Shown piece after piece: positions 1 to 7,415 of a stretch of 44,915 bases of DNA; position 1 is the stretch's first letter, and each line of letters starts with the position of its first letter. Under the pieces are notes generated by a model that saw only the letters and a program-made list of their open reading frames with translations, was not told the origin of the DNA and ran no database searches. Both the position numbers and the translations under genes were made by a program. The stretch lies in contig SUVT01000011.1 in assembly GCA_015061845.1 (NCBI GenBank), positions 1 through 44,915 of the forward strand. Reading direction: 5' to 3'. The DNA comes from Lentisphaerota bacterium. Lineage in GTDB: Bacteria; Verrucomicrobiota; Lentisphaeria; Victivallales; UBA1829.

Positions 1-49
1 CCTTTTGTCCCCCAGACAAACGCGCTAAACCAGGCTGCGCTATATCCCG
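1..49 (-). tRNA. tRNA-Pro (anticodon GGG), 3' part beyond window edge
   Basis: Read on the minus strand, position 49 begins an acceptor strand CGGGATA, followed by TA and a D-arm with GCGC on both sides of the loop. The anticodon stem is TTTGT/ACAAA around the loop CTGGGGG, which places GGG at the anticodon and so decodes proline. The window begins inside the variable region, so the T-arm and 3' acceptor strand are not visible. The call rests on the cloverleaf of the visible two thirds. Confidence 0.85.
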
Positions 50-61
50 ACTGATTTCAAT

Positions 62-89
62 AATATACACCACTCTATGAAAAATGCAA
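62..89 (-). promoter_or_regulatory. Likely promoter of tRNA-Pro
   Basis: On the minus strand there is TTGCAT (89-84), a 16-base spacer and TATATT (67-62). Transcription would start near position 55, just before the tRNA at 49. An overlapping TTGACT lies 21 bases from the same -10 and is a poorer partner. Confidence 0.5.
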
Positions 90-293
90 GTCAATTTTCA
101 AAAAAAAATACATCTCCGCACTCATTTTTTCCGGTATTTTCTCTATAACCTCTTCATTTTATAGAGTTTTATGGGGAATTATACCTGCTGTAAAAATATA
201 ATCTTTTTATATTTTCCTGACATAGACCGCTTTTCAGCAGAAAAAACTGAAGGAAAAAACATCAATCCTGAGACGATATTCCAATATCATTCC

Positions 294-321
294 TTGAAAA
301 ACAGGTAAAATGTGATATATT
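294..321 (+). promoter_or_regulatory. Likely promoter of proB-miaB
   Basis: TTGAAA (294-299), a 16-base spacer and TATATT (316-321) predict a start near 328, giving a leader of about 38 bases to the proB start. The rest of the AT-rich stretch 50-365 holds only a weak hairpin (CTCTATAA at 141-148 pairing with TTATAGAG at 159-166, then TTTT), and no gene that I can support. Confidence 0.5.
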
Positions 322-365
322 TCTCTTGAATAAAGTAATCATATTTTTAAGGAGTAGATCCGCTC

Positions 366-1526
366 ATGGCTCAGCAGAAAAAGAAAGATAATAACGGAGA
401 TGCTGTTTCTATCCGGAAACAGTTGGTTCAGGCTTGTAAACGCGTGGTCATCAAGGCAGGAACACGGCTGCTTGTCGATGCTTCTGCACTCGCCCGGCTT
501 GTGGAACAGATCAAAACGATCCGGGATTCCGGTGTTCAGGTGATCCTTGTCTCCTCCGGGGCTGTCGGAACCGGAATGACAAGTCTCGGTTTGAAAAAAC
601 GACCGAAGCACCTTTCCGAAGTTCAGGCTCTTGCTGCCATCGGGCAGATCCATCTGATGGCTCTTTATGATGCAGAATGCCGGAAACACGGTTTTCAGGC
701 ATCCCAGATCCTTTTGACAGCCGAAGATTTACGGTCACGCGGACGCCATCTGAACGCTTTGAACTGCATTGAGTCTCTTCTTGCAATGGATATTCTTCCG
801 ATCATCAACGAAAATGACCCTGTTTCAGTGGCTGAGTTGAAGTTCGGGGATAACGATATGCTTGCCGCTCAAGTTGCCTCCATGACCCGTTCCGATCTGG
901 CGATCATTCTCACAACCGTCGATGGTTTGAAAAAGCCGCTGCCGGATGGAACACTCGGAGACCGTATTTCTGTTGTTCATGGTGTTTCCGATGAGATCCG
1001 CGGAATGGCACGGGGAACCGATGATGCCAGTTTTTCTATCGGCGGAATGGCTTCCAAACTCAAATGTGCCGACATTCTCAACTCCGCCGGGGAGTGTCTC
1101 TGGATCGCCGACGGACGGGATGCTTCTATCATCCGTCAGATTTTCAACGGCGATGATGTGGGAACCGTTTTCCTGCCGGATCATGGAAAAATCGAATCCA
1201 AAAAACGCTGGCTTTCCACATTTGCCAAAGCCATCGGAACCATTCATATCGATGATGGTGCGGCAAAGGCTCTTCTGACCAAAGGGAGCAGTCTTCTGCC
1301 GTCCGGGATCAGAAAAGTTGCCGGTACATTCCAGCGCGGAAGTATCGTGGAAGTCTGCAACGGAAAACAGATCATTGCAAAAGGTCTTTCCAATTTCAGC
1401 GCAGCGGAATGCAGAAAACTTGCCGGATGTCAAACCTCTTCCATCCATGACATTCTCAAATGCGATGCGGAATCAGAAGTCATTCACAGAAACAATATGG
1501 TCGTCTTTCACGGAAATGTAAAATGA
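366..1526 (+). CDS. proB: Glutamate 5-kinase
   Basis: This enzyme phosphorylates the gamma-carboxyl of glutamate with ATP in the first step of proline synthesis. The 386-residue protein has the amino-acid kinase fold followed by a C-terminal PUA domain (about 295-375), the usual long form. Visible family motifs are VVIKAGTRLL (27-36, phosphate-binding loop, here with AGT rather than the common VGS), VSSGAV (62-67), INENDPVS (147-154), FGDNDMLAA (160-168) and GGMASKLKCA (226-235). An AAGGAG sequence at 349-354 supports the start. The stop overlaps the miaB start as ATGA, so the two genes are probably translationally coupled. The usual partner proA is not in the window. Confidence 0.95.
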   Translation: MAQQKKKDNNGDAVSIRKQLVQACKRVVIKAGTRLLVDASALARLVEQIKTIRDSGVQVILVSSGAVGTGMTSLGLKKRPKHLSEVQALAAIGQIHLMALYDAECRKHGFQASQILLTAEDLRSRGRHLNALNCIESLLAMDILPIINENDPVSVAELKFGDNDMLAAQVASMTRSDLAIILTTVDGLKKPLPDGTLGDRISVVHGVSDEIRGMARGTDDASFSIGGMASKLKCADILNSAGECLWIADGRDASIIRQIFNGDDVGTVFLPDHGKIESKKRWLSTFAKAIGTIHIDDGAAKALLTKGSSLLPSGIRKVAGTFQRGSIVEVCNGKQIIAKGLSNFSAAECRKLAGCQTSSIHDILKCDAESEVIHRNNMVVFHGNVK

Positions 1527-2851
1527 AATTTTATATTAAAACTTATGGATGCCAGATGAACGAACGCGACAGCGAAGCTGCCGCCGCCATGCTGATCGAA
1601 GACGGACATGTTCAGGTCTTTTCCGAAGAAGAAGCTGAGCTGATTCTGTTCAACACCTGCTCCGTCCGTGAACAGGCTGAACTGAAAGCAATCGGCAAAC
1701 TTTCCATTCTAAAAAAACAGAGTTCCGGAAAATTTTTCGGGATCATGGGCTGTATGGCGCAGAGCCGCGGGGAAGAACTTCTGAAAAAAATCCCCCATCT
1801 GAATTTTGCCATCGGAACAGATAAGATCCATGAACTGCCCGATGTGGTTCATCAGTTGAAAGCCGGTTCTAAGAAAGCAACTCTTGAACATGATAATATT
1901 CAGGATGCCGCAGGGTTGGACTCTCATCTGGTTCCGGAAAACGGGTTCAAAGCATACGTCTCCATCATGCGCGGATGCGACCGGTTCTGTACTTACTGCA
2001 TTGTGCCGTATGTCCGCGGACGGGAACGCAGCCGGTCGCCGGAAGCGGTTCTGGAAGAGATCCGCGCCCTGGCAAAAGCCGGAGTGAAAGAAGTTATGCT
2101 TCTCGGACAGAATGTTGCAGCTTACGGCACAAAAGGATTGAAGATGGATCCGGATGTTTCTCCTTTTGCCGATCTTCTGGAAGAAACTGCAAAAATCGAA
2201 GGGATCGAACGGATCCGTTTTACGTCTCCCCATCCCGCTTTTTTCAACAAACGGCTGATTGAATGTATTGCCAACACTCCGAAAGTCTGTAAATACGTTC
2301 ATCTGCCGCTGCAGTCCGGTTCCGACAGGATCCTCAAGGCGATGAACCGTCCCTATACGGCAGCAGAATATATGGAGATCGTCCGCTCCCTCAAAGAAAA
2401 ATGCAATGGAAATATTGCGTTTTCCACAGATATCATTGTCGGATTCCCCGGTGAGACAGATGAAGATTTTGAGATGACCCGCAAGATCATGGAAGAAGTG
2501 GAGTTCGACCTGGCTTACATCTTCAAATATTCTCCCCGCAAAGGAACAAAATCATCCCTCATGACCGACGATGTCCCGAAAGAAGTGAAAGAAGAGCGGA
2601 ACCAGATCCTCCTGAAAGAACTGGAAAAGAGTTCTCAGAAAGAGAACCTGCGTGCCGTCGGAAAGACCCTGGAACTTCTGGCAGAAGGTCCAAGCCGGCG
2701 GAATGCCGCACGCTGGTGCGGAAGAACCGATCAGAATAAACTTGCCGTGTTTGAAAACACCACCGGAGTTAAAATCGGCGACAAGGTCAGAGTTCATATT
2801 GATCGGGCAACATCCATGACACTTTTCGGAACAATTACAGAAGAAAAATAA
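1523..2851 (+). CDS. miaB: tRNA-2-methylthio-N6-dimethylallyladenosine synthase (MiaB)
   Basis: MiaB is a radical-SAM methylthiotransferase that modifies i6A at position 37 of tRNAs reading codons that start with U. The start is placed at 1523, where ATGA overlaps the proB stop and gives the conserved opening MKFYIKTYGCQMNERDSE. A longer reading from 1460 would merely extend into proB. The 442 residues show the N-terminal methylthiotransferase domain with three cysteines (C10, C46, C77) that hold the auxiliary cluster. The radical-SAM motif CDRFCTYC (C152, C156, C159) and a C-terminal TRAM domain (about 375-440) follow. MiaB rather than RimO or MtaB is favoured by GCQMNERDSE and the overall length. 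Confidence 0.95.
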   Translation: MKFYIKTYGCQMNERDSEAAAAMLIEDGHVQVFSEEEAELILFNTCSVREQAELKAIGKLSILKKQSSGKFFGIMGCMAQSRGEELLKKIPHLNFAIGTDKIHELPDVVHQLKAGSKKATLEHDNIQDAAGLDSHLVPENGFKAYVSIMRGCDRFCTYCIVPYVRGRERSRSPEAVLEEIRALAKAGVKEVMLLGQNVAAYGTKGLKMDPDVSPFADLLEETAKIEGIERIRFTSPHPAFFNKRLIECIANTPKVCKYVHLPLQSGSDRILKAMNRPYTAAEYMEIVRSLKEKCNGNIAFSTDIIVGFPGETDEDFEMTRKIMEEVEFDLAYIFKYSPRKGTKSSLMTDDVPKEVKEERNQILLKELEKSSQKENLRAVGKTLELLAEGPSRRNAARWCGRTDQNKLAVFENTTGVKIGDKVRVHIDRATSMTLFGTITEEK

Positions 2852-2877
2852 CCCCCAATAAATAAGGAGAGAAAAAG

Positions 2878-3660
2878 ATGAGTTACATCTGCTCTAAATG
2901 CAAAAAAGAGTACTCCGAACAGGTGAAGTTCTGCAGTGAATGCGGTTCCCCTGTCGAAGCAGCACCCACACCGGAAGCAGCGCCAACGGAGACACCCGTA
3001 CCCGCACCGGAAGCAGCTCCTGCAGCAACAGCCCAAAAGAAAACAAATGTCTGGGGGATCATTGGAGGTATTATCGTCGTTCTCGGGATCGTTTTCGGAA
3101 TCTTCCGCGAAGATATGCTTGAATATGCAAGGCGGGATAAAATTTCTGAAGGGATCCAAACTCAGGTCAAAAAGATGATCGGTGAGAAACCGTATAAAGT
3201 AGAACCTCTCGGAGACTACCGTTTTAAAGTCACAGTCAAGGATCCCTCCAATGCCAATGAAGATATTCCGAACGTTGTTATTTTCAAATGGGATGAAAAG
3301 AGAGACAAGAATAAACTGACCTTTGATTCCAACAAAGAAATGCATAAATGGATCGATGTCAGATTGTGCAATGTCATTACCAAGCTGTGTGAAAAAGATT
3401 TCAAGCGCAAGCCGTATAAAATCAAGCTGAATGATGAACATGTCGCAACAGTTATCATTGCAAAAGCACCTTCTTTGCTGAGAGACTATAAGATTAAATT
3501 CAAATTCAATGCCAAGAGTAAGAAGAAATACGATTTTGCCTCTGAAACGGATGAAGAACAATGGGAAATGCTCAAAGAATTGCATAATGCGTTAAGCACA
3601 ACTTCAGAAGATGATAAATTGACAGAGTCTAATGATGATGACGATGATTTTGACGAATAA
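2878..3660 (+). CDS. Zinc-ribbon, single-pass membrane protein of unknown function
   Basis: I do not recognise a named family for the whole protein. The first 25 residues form a zinc ribbon with two CxxC pairs (C5, C8, C19, C22). A linker rich in Pro, Ala, Glu and Thr spans about 26-52, and one hydrophobic segment (about 58-76) probably crosses the membrane. The remaining part of about 180 residues is highly charged and ends in a run of Asp and Glu. Zinc-ribbon plus membrane anchor is common in uncharacterised bacterial proteins. The gene starts 26 bases after miaB with AAGGAG in front and ends at a strong terminator, so it may share the proB-miaB transcript. Confidence 0.8.
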   Translation: MSYICSKCKKEYSEQVKFCSECGSPVEAAPTPEAAPTETPVPAPEAAPAATAQKKTNVWGIIGGIIVVLGIVFGIFREDMLEYARRDKISEGIQTQVKKMIGEKPYKVEPLGDYRFKVTVKDPSNANEDIPNVVIFKWDEKRDKNKLTFDSNKEMHKWIDVRLCNVITKLCEKDFKRKPYKIKLNDEHVATVIIAKAPSLLRDYKIKFKFNAKSKKKYDFASETDEEQWEMLKELHNALSTTSEDDKLTESNDDDDDFDE

Positions 3661-3711
3661 AGAATTGTTTTGTGCAATTTGAACATTTTCTAATCGACAA
3701 TTTTATTTCAG

Positions 3712-3754
3712 AAAAGAACAGAAACCTCATACAAAAGGTTTCTGTTCTTTTTAT
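3712..3754 (+). terminator. Rho-independent terminator after the zinc-ribbon gene
   Basis: A 16-base arm at 3712-3727 (AAAAGAACAGAAACCT) pairs with 3736-3751 around an 8-base loop and continues into T-rich sequence. The A-rich 5' arm means it could also work in the other direction. Confidence 0.85.
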
Positions 3755-3795
3755 TTTAACCGGAATATTTTGTTGTTAAAATTGAATTCAAACGC

Positions 3796-3823
3796 TTGAT
3801 TTTCCGAAAAAGAATGCTATTTT
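3796..3823 (+). promoter_or_regulatory. Likely promoter of the EamA transporter
   Basis: TTGATT (3796-3801), a 16-base spacer and TATTTT (3818-3823) lie just upstream of the transporter start at 3854 and downstream of the preceding terminator. Confidence 0.45.
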
Positions 3824-3853
3824 AACCGGATGTTTTACAAAGGAGTTTTTACT

Positions 3854-4708
3854 ATGGCAGTGATGTATGCGTTGTTCAGTCTGCTCTGCAGTTCCGGAAA
3901 TGACTTTATCTTCAAATTATTTGCAAGAAAACCCCGCACCCGTGGGATCTTCTGTGTATTGATCGGACTTTTCTGGGGAATTCTGACCCTTGCATGTTTC
4001 AATGTTGATTGGACGACCTGGAAAGCAACGCTGATCTGGGGCAGTGTGATCGGATTCTTTTCCATTACAGCAAATCTTCTTCTGATTGAAGCTATGGGGA
4101 TCCAGAGTGCCGGAGTTTGTTCTACGATCTACCGTTTGAACCTGGTTCCGGTTGTATTTGGGGCATGGCTGATTCTGGGAGAAACAGTTTCTTTGATCCA
4201 ATGGATTGGAATTATTCTGGCGATCGGAGCAGTTCTCTGCTTTCTGACCCTGCCCGACTCCGGCGATTCAGAGAATAAAAAACTGGCAAGAATCGGTATT
4301 TTTATGGTGATTCTTGCAGCCTTTCTCCGTGCCGGAATGGGACTTTCCTATAAATATGCCTTTGCCGCAAAAGCGGATGAGTTCGGTGTTACTGCTGTGA
4401 TTGCTGCATACTGGATCATCGGCGGTTTTCTTTACGCTCTTCTCCGGGAGAAAAAGCAGGTTAAAATCGACAAATCGTTGCTCTTTTACGGTTTTCTTTC
4501 CGGTGTATTTGTTGCCGGGATCACGATTTTCATGGCGTTGGCTGTCAAAGCTGGGAATGCTTCTGTCACCCTGCCTATTGCTCAAATGAGTTTCCCTGTT
4601 ACGTTCCTGTTGAGCATTCTTTTCTTGAAAGAATCCGTCACCCGCTGGAAAATCTTCGGTGTGATCCTGAGTATTGCCGCCGTGCTTCTGCTCTGCATGG
4701 CGAAGTAA
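3854..4708 (+). CDS. EamA/DMT-family transporter
   Basis: The 284-residue protein is almost wholly hydrophobic, with about ten predicted membrane helices arranged as two EamA-type halves. The family exports or imports small metabolites across the inner membrane, and substrate cannot be read from sequence. I place the start at 3854 because AAGGAG (3839-3844) precedes that ATG at normal distance. The upstream in-frame ATG at 3830 has no such site and adds eight residues. The loop between the halves (residues about 135-145) is short and charged. The gene stands alone between two terminators. Confidence 0.85.
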   Translation: MAVMYALFSLLCSSGNDFIFKLFARKPRTRGIFCVLIGLFWGILTLACFNVDWTTWKATLIWGSVIGFFSITANLLLIEAMGIQSAGVCSTIYRLNLVPVVFGAWLILGETVSLIQWIGIILAIGAVLCFLTLPDSGDSENKKLARIGIFMVILAAFLRAGMGLSYKYAFAAKADEFGVTAVIAAYWIIGGFLYALLREKKQVKIDKSLLFYGFLSGVFVAGITIFMALAVKAGNASVTLPIAQMSFPVTFLLSILFLKESVTRWKIFGVILSIAAVLLLCMAK

Positions 4709-4739
4709 AAAAAGAGAAATTGCCTCAAATTATAAAAAT

Positions 4740-4780
4740 GGGACATTGAGAAAGTTTCACTCAATGCCCCGTTTTCTTTT
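4740..4780. terminator. Bidirectional terminator between two convergent genes
   Basis: GGGACATTGAG (4740-4750) pairs with CTCAATGCCCC (4760-4770) with one mismatch. T-rich sequence follows on the plus strand and also on the minus strand (complement of 4734-4738). It serves the transporter gene on the left and the DEAD-box helicase gene on the right. Confidence 0.8.
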
Positions 4781-4792
4781 CCATTTTCCGGA

Positions 4793-6691
4793 TCATGACT
4801 CTCTGGGAGGTCTTCTTTTCCGGAATTTTTCCCAGAACGGCTTTTTACCGTCTTCCTCCCGACGGGAAGGTCTTTCGTCTCTGCGGAAGGATCTTCTTTC
4901 CTTGAAATCATCCCGGCGGCGTTCCGGTGCAGAACCATCGTCCTCATAACGGGGAGAACGTTCTCTGCGTTCCTGATAAGCCTCTCTGCGGCGTTCTCTG
5001 CGGAAACCGCCATCAATGCTGCGGCGGTCATTCCCGCGACGATTTCCGCCTCTGCCCTGTTTCCGCGGACCGGCTGCACATTCCCGGACTTCCGGATCAC
5101 CCGGTTCCATGGATGCCATGATCTTTTCCGCAAGGGTTTTGGTGGTATTGACAATGGTGATATCGCTTCCACATTCGATCCTGCCGAGTTCCACAGAACG
5201 GATCCCTGCCCGGTGATGGATCAGCTCCAGCAATTCAGGGACGGAGAAACCATCGGCTTTTCCGGCAGAAAATTCCAGACGGACAAAGTCACTTGCTCTG
5301 CCCTGTTCCCGCTGTTCGCCATCATATTTATCCCGGCGGTTTCCGCGTTCTCTCTGCGGTTCGGGACGTGCCAGCTCTTCATACGCTTCCGGATCAAGGG
5401 TCGAAGCATAATGGAGCTTCAGCAGTGCGGCAATGATCCCTGCCGGGTGTGCGATCCGCATCAACTCTGCGGCAAAACCGTAATAACATGCACAATCACC
5501 GGATTCTGCCAGAGTCTGCAGTGTTTCCACCAGACGAGCCTTCTTGGCATCTGCAACATCAGTTCCTTTGGGAAGCGTTCCTTTTTCGATCGGCACGGCA
5601 ACCTTTTTGCGGATCATGGCAAACCGTCTGCGTTCACCGGGGGTGACAAATGTGATTGCGATCCCGGTCTTTCCGGCACGTCCGGTTCTGCCGACACGGT
5701 GGATGTAAGGTTCAACAGATTCCGGCACAGAATAGTTGATCACATGGGAGAGATTGTTGACGTCGATTCCACGGGCAGCCACATCGGTTGCGATCAGGAT
5801 CTTGAACTTTCCAGCCTTGAAGTTGGAAATCACACGGGTACGCTGTGCCTGAACGATATCACCATGGATGGCATCGACTGTGATGCCCTTTGCGATCAGA
5901 GCCTCTGCCAGATCATCCACATCTTCACGGGTGCGGCAGAAGACCATGGCATACATATCGCCTTCCAGGTCGATCAGACGGGTCAAGACATCCAGTTTAC
6001 TTTCCCGGGGGATCTCATAATAGATCTGCTTGGTGAGCGTATCGCAAACAGCCGGAGCGGTACGGACGATCTCATAACCCGGACGCATATATTTGACCGC
6101 GATTTCCTGAATTTCTTTCGGCATGGTTGCGGAGAACATCAGCATCCGTTTCTCTTCGGGAATTGCGGAAAGGATCTTCTCAATATCTTCAATAAATCCC
6201 ATATCCAGCATTTCGTCTGCTTCATCCAGCACCATGAACTGAACTTCATCCAATACAAGCCGTCCGCGTTCGATCAAGTCGATCACCCGTCCGGGCGTTC
6301 CCACGATAACATCAATACCGCTGCGGAGCAAACCAAGCTGGATCCCGATATACTGTCCACCGTAGAACGGAGCGATTTTCAATCCGTTATCGCCTTCAAT
6401 GGAGTTCAACTCATCTGCGACCTGAATACAAAGTTCGCGGGTGGGAGTCAGGATCAAAGCTCTGGGATTCCGGGATTCGCCGGGCTTGATGGATTCCAGA
6501 ATGGGGATTCCGAATGCGGCTGTTTTTCCGGTACCGGTCTGAGCTTGACCGATCACATCTTTTTCCCCGGAGAGCAGCAGGGGGATCGTTTGTTTCTGAA
6601 TTGGGGATGGCTCAACAAAACCTTTTGCAGCCAATGCCCGGAGAATATGTTCTGATATTCCAAGTTCTCTGAATTGTTCCGGAAGTTCCAT
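4793..6691 (-). CDS. DEAD-box ATP-dependent RNA helicase (DeaD/CsdA-like)
   Basis: A 632-residue RNA helicase expected to unwind structured RNA in ribosome assembly, mRNA decay or cold adaptation. The Q-motif region (about 10-40) is followed by motif I AQTGTGKT (50-57), PTREL (83-87), TPGR (132-135), DEAD (156-159) and SAT (187-189). The second RecA lobe carries the HRVGRTGRAGK motif. A DbpA-type RNA-binding domain (about 465-530) and a tail very rich in Arg, Asp and Glu (about 535-632) follow, as in CsdA and related proteins. AAGGAAC precedes the ATG. A terminator lies just upstream (6716-6744), so expression needs readthrough or a promoter in the short gap. Large open frames on the opposite strand here are shadows of this gene. 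Confidence 0.93.
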   Translation of the reverse strand: MELPEQFRELGISEHILRALAAKGFVEPSPIQKQTIPLLLSGEKDVIGQAQTGTGKTAAFGIPILESIKPGESRNPRALILTPTRELCIQVADELNSIEGDNGLKIAPFYGGQYIGIQLGLLRSGIDVIVGTPGRVIDLIERGRLVLDEVQFMVLDEADEMLDMGFIEDIEKILSAIPEEKRMLMFSATMPKEIQEIAVKYMRPGYEIVRTAPAVCDTLTKQIYYEIPRESKLDVLTRLIDLEGDMYAMVFCRTREDVDDLAEALIAKGITVDAIHGDIVQAQRTRVISNFKAGKFKILIATDVAARGIDVNNLSHVINYSVPESVEPYIHRVGRTGRAGKTGIAITFVTPGERRRFAMIRKKVAVPIEKGTLPKGTDVADAKKARLVETLQTLAESGDCACYYGFAAELMRIAHPAGIIAALLKLHYASTLDPEAYEELARPEPQRERGNRRDKYDGEQREQGRASDFVRLEFSAGKADGFSVPELLELIHHRAGIRSVELGRIECGSDITIVNTTKTLAEKIMASMEPGDPEVRECAAGPRKQGRGGNRRGNDRRSIDGGFRRERRREAYQERRERSPRYEDDGSAPERRRDDFKERRSFRRDERPSRREEDGKKPFWEKFRKRRPPRES

Positions 6692-6715
6692 AGTGTTCCT
6701 TGCGTGTTGATCTAT

Positions 6716-6744
6716 AAAAAATGGGGATCCTGATTCCGGATCCC
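6716..6744 (-). terminator. Terminator after the small membrane protein gene
   Basis: On the minus strand GGGATCC (6744-6738) pairs with GGATCCC (6730-6724) around a 7-base loop, followed by a run of six T (6721-6716). It separates the gene at 6773-7360 from the RNA helicase gene. Confidence 0.75.
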
Positions 6745-6772
6745 GAAGAAATTATCCTGTTGATCCGTCAGT

Positions 6773-7360
6773 TTATGACCGGTAAATATAATCCCGGAGA
6801 TACGTTCCAAGTTTATAAAGTGCTGTTGCAGTGAACAGAGTCACAACAACGATCTTCAATGGTCTGGAAATCGCCATCCCGGATTCCATGGAGATGTAAA
6901 GCAAACCGAGCAGAATCAGCGGTGCCAGCAGCCACGGACGGGGTTTCAATGAATTGATTTCAGGAGACTGTGCTTTGTAAATGGGATATCCTTCGCAGCC
7001 TTCCGGAACCCCCATACCTGTCCAGAAAACAACAAGTTTCCGTCCGTCTTTGAAATAAATCGTTGTGTTTGCACCCATTCCGATCGCCTGGATCTCTGAC
7101 CACGGAATAAAAATATTGTTCCCCGGCTTCAACTGGAAATCAACGCCTTTGGAAGTCATTGTCATCGCTCTGGAAAAAGTTCGTTTCCATGAGAAAAACG
7201 GGAGGAATCCCCACAGCAGAAACAATAAGCTGAAGGGCAGCATGATCATCGGATTTCCTGCCTTATGCAGCGCACCGGCTGCAGCAGCTGCCATAACACC
7301 GAAAATCAGGATGGAGAAAAACACCATCAATGAAATATTGCCTTTGATTGTCTGATTCAT
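6773..7360 (-). CDS. Membrane protein, possible bacterial PH-like domain
   Basis: A 195-residue protein with two hydrophobic segments near the N-terminus (about 12-32 and 36-53) and two near the C-terminus (about 143-160 and 166-182). Between them lies a stretch of about 70 residues, roughly 60-130, that looks like a small beta domain (KGVDFQLKPGN, IPWSEIQAIGMG, TIYFKDGRK). This layout of paired helices around a PH-like fold is seen in several uncharacterised bacterial families, but I cannot assign a role. The gene follows bamA by 55 bases with the same direction and ends at a terminator, so it is probably the last gene of the bamA transcript. An inverted repeat CTCCGG/CCGGAG lies in the gap. 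Confidence 0.7.
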   Translation of the reverse strand: MNQTIKGNISLMVFFSILIFGVMAAAAAGALHKAGNPMIMLPFSLLFLLWGFLPFFSWKRTFSRAMTMTSKGVDFQLKPGNNIFIPWSEIQAIGMGANTTIYFKDGRKLVVFWTGMGVPEGCEGYPIYKAQSPEINSLKPRPWLLAPLILLGLLYISMESGMAISRPLKIVVVTLFTATALYKLGTYLRDYIYRS

Positions 7361-7415
7361 TTTGTACTTCTTTCTCTCCGGTAATGCAAAATCCGGAGGG
7401 GTTGTCAGGCTTTTC

